Assembly: GCA_003660865.1 (NCBI GenBank)
Contig: QMVA01000058.1
Span: 1-8,007, forward strand
DNA length: 8,007 nt
Direction: 5' to 3'
From: Candidatus Nanohalarchaeota archaeon
GTDB taxonomy: Archaea; EX4484-52; B79-G9
Shown: positions 6,179 to 8,007 of the stretch, piece by piece
Position numbering within the stretch: the stretch's first letter is position 1
How the letters are laid out: the number at the start of each line of letters is the position of its first letter
Notes under the pieces: model-generated
What the model saw: only the letters and a program-made list of their open reading frames with translations
Databases searched by the model: none
What the model was told of the DNA's origin: nothing
Position numbers and translations under genes: made by a program

Positions 6179-7486
6179 ATGACCAAAAAAACAAAAGACA
6201 TTCAAGGCGCAGAAAATATCAAAAAAATACCAAAGCCGACAAAAAAAGCAGCCTCTCAGCCGCCAGCCACAGAACAAAAGAAAGGCTCAGCCCCGCAAAT
6301 GTCGCCTGAGCAAAAAAAAGAGCAGGAAAAAAGGTTCAAGATTGCCCATAAATTCACAAAAAAACTGATTGAAAAATTCAAGCGCAGTGTGAAAGCAGTA
6401 GTCGTCTACGGATCAACAGCCACAGGCAAACACAAGAAAACATCAGACATTGACATCTTCGTAATCATGGACGACACCAAGATAGAGCAGGAAATTCCAC
6501 AGGAAGTCAAAGACCGCATCTGGAACGAGATGCTAAAAATCGCAAAAGACACAGACAAAAACATAACCCTTCAGGCATTCATGTTCATAACAGAATTCTG
6601 GGAAAATCTCAGAACCGCAGAGCCTGTCCTGATAGCAATCCTTCGATCAGGCGTTCCTGTATTTGATGTAGGCATATTCATGCCTGCAAAAAGAATGCTC
6701 CAGCGCGGCAAAATCCCGACAACCCAGGAAGCGGTCCAGAAGAAAATCTCAGCTGCACCCCAGTTTGTTGATTATGCAGAGTCAAGAGTAAAATCCGCAG
6801 GCCACTACCTTGAGCAGGCGATGGCAACAGCAGGAAACGCTGCACTTATGTACATAGGTCGCATGCCCCAGAACAAAGAAGAGGTCCCCGGCGCCCTTGA
6901 CGAATCCTTTGTGAAAGAGAAACTCTTGGAAGACCGCTATGTGCAGGACGCAGAAAGTATACGCAGATTCGCAAAAGAGATTGAGCACAAGAAAGGAAAA
7001 GACCTTGAAGGAATAGGTGCAGAAGTAGACAAGTACCTGAAAATGACAAACGTGTTTGTAAAAAGGATGCAGGATCTGATTAAGGAACTTGAACAGAGGC
7101 GCAAATCAAATGTGCTCATGAAAACCTACAAGACATTCCTCAAAGCCAACGTAGGCGCCCTGAAATACATCGGCGTCAAACCCCCTGAATCCCTAAATGA
7201 CCTGCCACAGATCATGCAGAACAACTTCCCTGAACAGAAAGACCAGTATACAGACCTGTTCACAACACTCACAAAAAATCTCACACTAATTAAAAAAGGC
7301 AAAGCAAAAGCCATACCTGAGCGTGACATCTACCAGTTAAGAGAGCAGACAAAAACTTTTGTAATCCAGCTCGGCAAAAAGCTAAAATACCTGAAAGACA
7401 AAGGCGAGATCACTCCGCCAAAGGATTTGAGTACAGGCAACCACCCCACACTAAGCCCGCCTAAAGACCAAAAAAAGAAATCATAG
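6179..7486 (+). CDS. Nucleotidyltransferase-domain protein with two HEPN-like helical repeats
   Basis: The 435-residue protein starts with a lysine-, proline- and glutamine-rich disordered stretch (about 1-50). A minimal nucleotidyltransferase fold follows, with VVVYGS (G78, S79) and SDIDIF (D90, D92), the GS...DxD signature of polymerase-beta-type transferases that move a nucleotide onto a protein or RNA. The third carboxylate usually found on a later strand is not obvious: the NITLQAF strand near 128-134 has none, so activity is uncertain. From about 195 the protein is helical. Segment 219-304 (GNAALMYIG ... FVKRMQDLIKEL) and segment 324-400 (NVGALKYIG ... FVIQLGKKLKYL) resemble each other and the HEPN type of helical domain. 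Segment one carries R263-x6-H270, a possible but atypical HEPN Rx4-6H motif. The C-terminal tail is proline- and lysine-rich. It has its own promoter. Specific target unknown; a toxin-antitoxin role is only a guess. Confidence 0.82.
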   Translation: MTKKTKDIQGAENIKKIPKPTKKAASQPPATEQKKGSAPQMSPEQKKEQEKRFKIAHKFTKKLIEKFKRSVKAVVVYGSTATGKHKKTSDIDIFVIMDDTKIEQEIPQEVKDRIWNEMLKIAKDTDKNITLQAFMFITEFWENLRTAEPVLIAILRSGVPVFDVGIFMPAKRMLQRGKIPTTQEAVQKKISAAPQFVDYAESRVKSAGHYLEQAMATAGNAALMYIGRMPQNKEEVPGALDESFVKEKLLEDRYVQDAESIRRFAKEIEHKKGKDLEGIGAEVDKYLKMTNVFVKRMQDLIKELEQRRKSNVLMKTYKTFLKANVGALKYIGVKPPESLNDLPQIMQNNFPEQKDQYTDLFTTLTKNLTLIKKGKAKAIPERDIYQLREQTKTFVIQLGKKLKYLKDKGEITPPKDLSTGNHPTLSPPKDQKKKS

Positions 7487-7557
7487 TTGAGCAGGTTGAC
7501 CAGGGTACAGTAGTACAGACATTCTAAGAACAAGACCGTCAGAAACAGGGGAGTAAT
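7487..7557 (+). other. Spacer between nucleotidyltransferase and the DUF1016 remnant
   Basis: This 71-bp spacer shows no TATA box or hairpin that I can support. GGGGAG at 7548-7553 would have served as the ribosome-binding site of the decayed gene. Confidence 0.45.
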
Positions 7558-8007
7558 ATGACTTATCCAGGAAGACTACATAATTCTTCTAAAAGATATC
7601 AGGCAGCGCATCCTATCAGCCAAGTACGAGCACTGAAAGCAGTCAACAAGGAACTCATCTCACTCTACTGGGATATCGGGCAAATGATTATCGACCGCCA
7701 GGAAGGAAAGACATGGGGTAAATCTGTAGTGGAATAAATAGCAAAAGACCTACAGACAGAGTTTCCAGGAATCAGTGGTTTCTTAGCATCAAACTTATGG
7801 CGAATAAAGACATTCTACCAGTCATATTCAAACAACTCAAAACTCGCACCACTGGTGCGAGAAATTGGCTGGACTCATAATCTCATCATCATGGAGCGCT
7901 GCAAAGACGACACAGAGCGCGAATATTACATCCACATGACCCGCAAACTCCGCTGGATCAAGAACGTGCTGATACACCAGATAGAGAATCAGACATATGA
8001 GAAAACA
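7558..8007 (+). pseudogene. Decayed DUF1016/YhcG-type nuclease gene, N-terminal part, running off the right edge
   Basis: The sequence matches the DUF1016 N-terminal domain, which precedes a PDDEXK nuclease domain in YhcG-type proteins often found near restriction or mobile genes. Family-like blocks are DYIILLKDIRQRILSAKYE (from 7574, one frame), then ALKAVNKELISLYWDIG (from about 7632, another frame), WGKSVVE, a TAA at 7735-7737, IAKDLQTEFPGISGF, LVREIGWTHNLIIMERCKD and NVLIHQIENQ. A one-base loss near 7628-7632 explains the shift, and TAA in place of a probable CAA glutamine is a single change. A further indel near 7561 would be needed to join the ATG at 7558 to the first block. GGGGAG lies before that ATG. 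The nuclease domain lies beyond the window. Several lesions in 200 bp make a dead gene the best reading. Confidence 0.85.

Overview
The window looks archaeal. Archaeal-type TATA boxes (TTTATAAATA, CTATAAATAT, ATATATAC) precede several genes. One gene has its TATA box about 26 nt before the ATG, the arrangement of a leaderless mRNA, and others have GGTGA or GTGAT Shine-Dalgarno matches. A T-run terminator follows the helicase. The A-rich, lysine-rich coding sequence and the type of nucleotidyltransferase suggest a DPANN archaeon, perhaps Woesearchaeota-like. That placement is inference from protein style, not a database result.

Left half (1-4042), all on the minus strand. Reading in the direction of transcription: a DEAD-box RNA helicase with a long Gly/Ser/Arg tail, a family GT4 glycosyltransferase, a GH15 glucoamylase-type glycoside hydrolase, and the first 27 codons of an unrecognised gene that runs off the left edge. 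The two carbohydrate genes are each broken by a single clean lesion. In the GT4 gene a perfect 14-bp tandem duplication shifts the frame. In the GH15 gene one in-frame TGA sits where glycine would be expected. Both would read normally without these lesions, so they may be fresh mutations, reversible switches, recoding or assembly errors.

Middle (4043-4611), a 569-bp divergent intergenic region. Its helicase-proximal part is plain AT-rich DNA. From about 4270 it holds two plus-strand TATA boxes, a possible 26-codon leaderless small ORF, a diverged ~60-bp direct repeat built from CCAG and GACCTAAA modules, a 13-bp interrupted stem, and two 18-nt hairpins with nearly identical arms. It ends with the epimerase's own TATA box. 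It is the best candidate in the window for an undescribed element: a structured RNA or a protein-binding repeat array.

Right half (4612-8007), plus strand. An aldose 1-epimerase-like protein and a YkgJ-type cysteine-cluster protein form a tight pair 14 nt apart. Then comes a separately promoted nucleotidyltransferase with two tandem HEPN-like helical segments, and finally a decayed fragment of a DUF1016/YhcG-type nuclease gene (frameshift plus stop) that runs off the right edge. The epimerase, GH15 and GT4 genes all point to sugar or glycan metabolism, but they are on divergent transcripts and nothing here proves a shared pathway.
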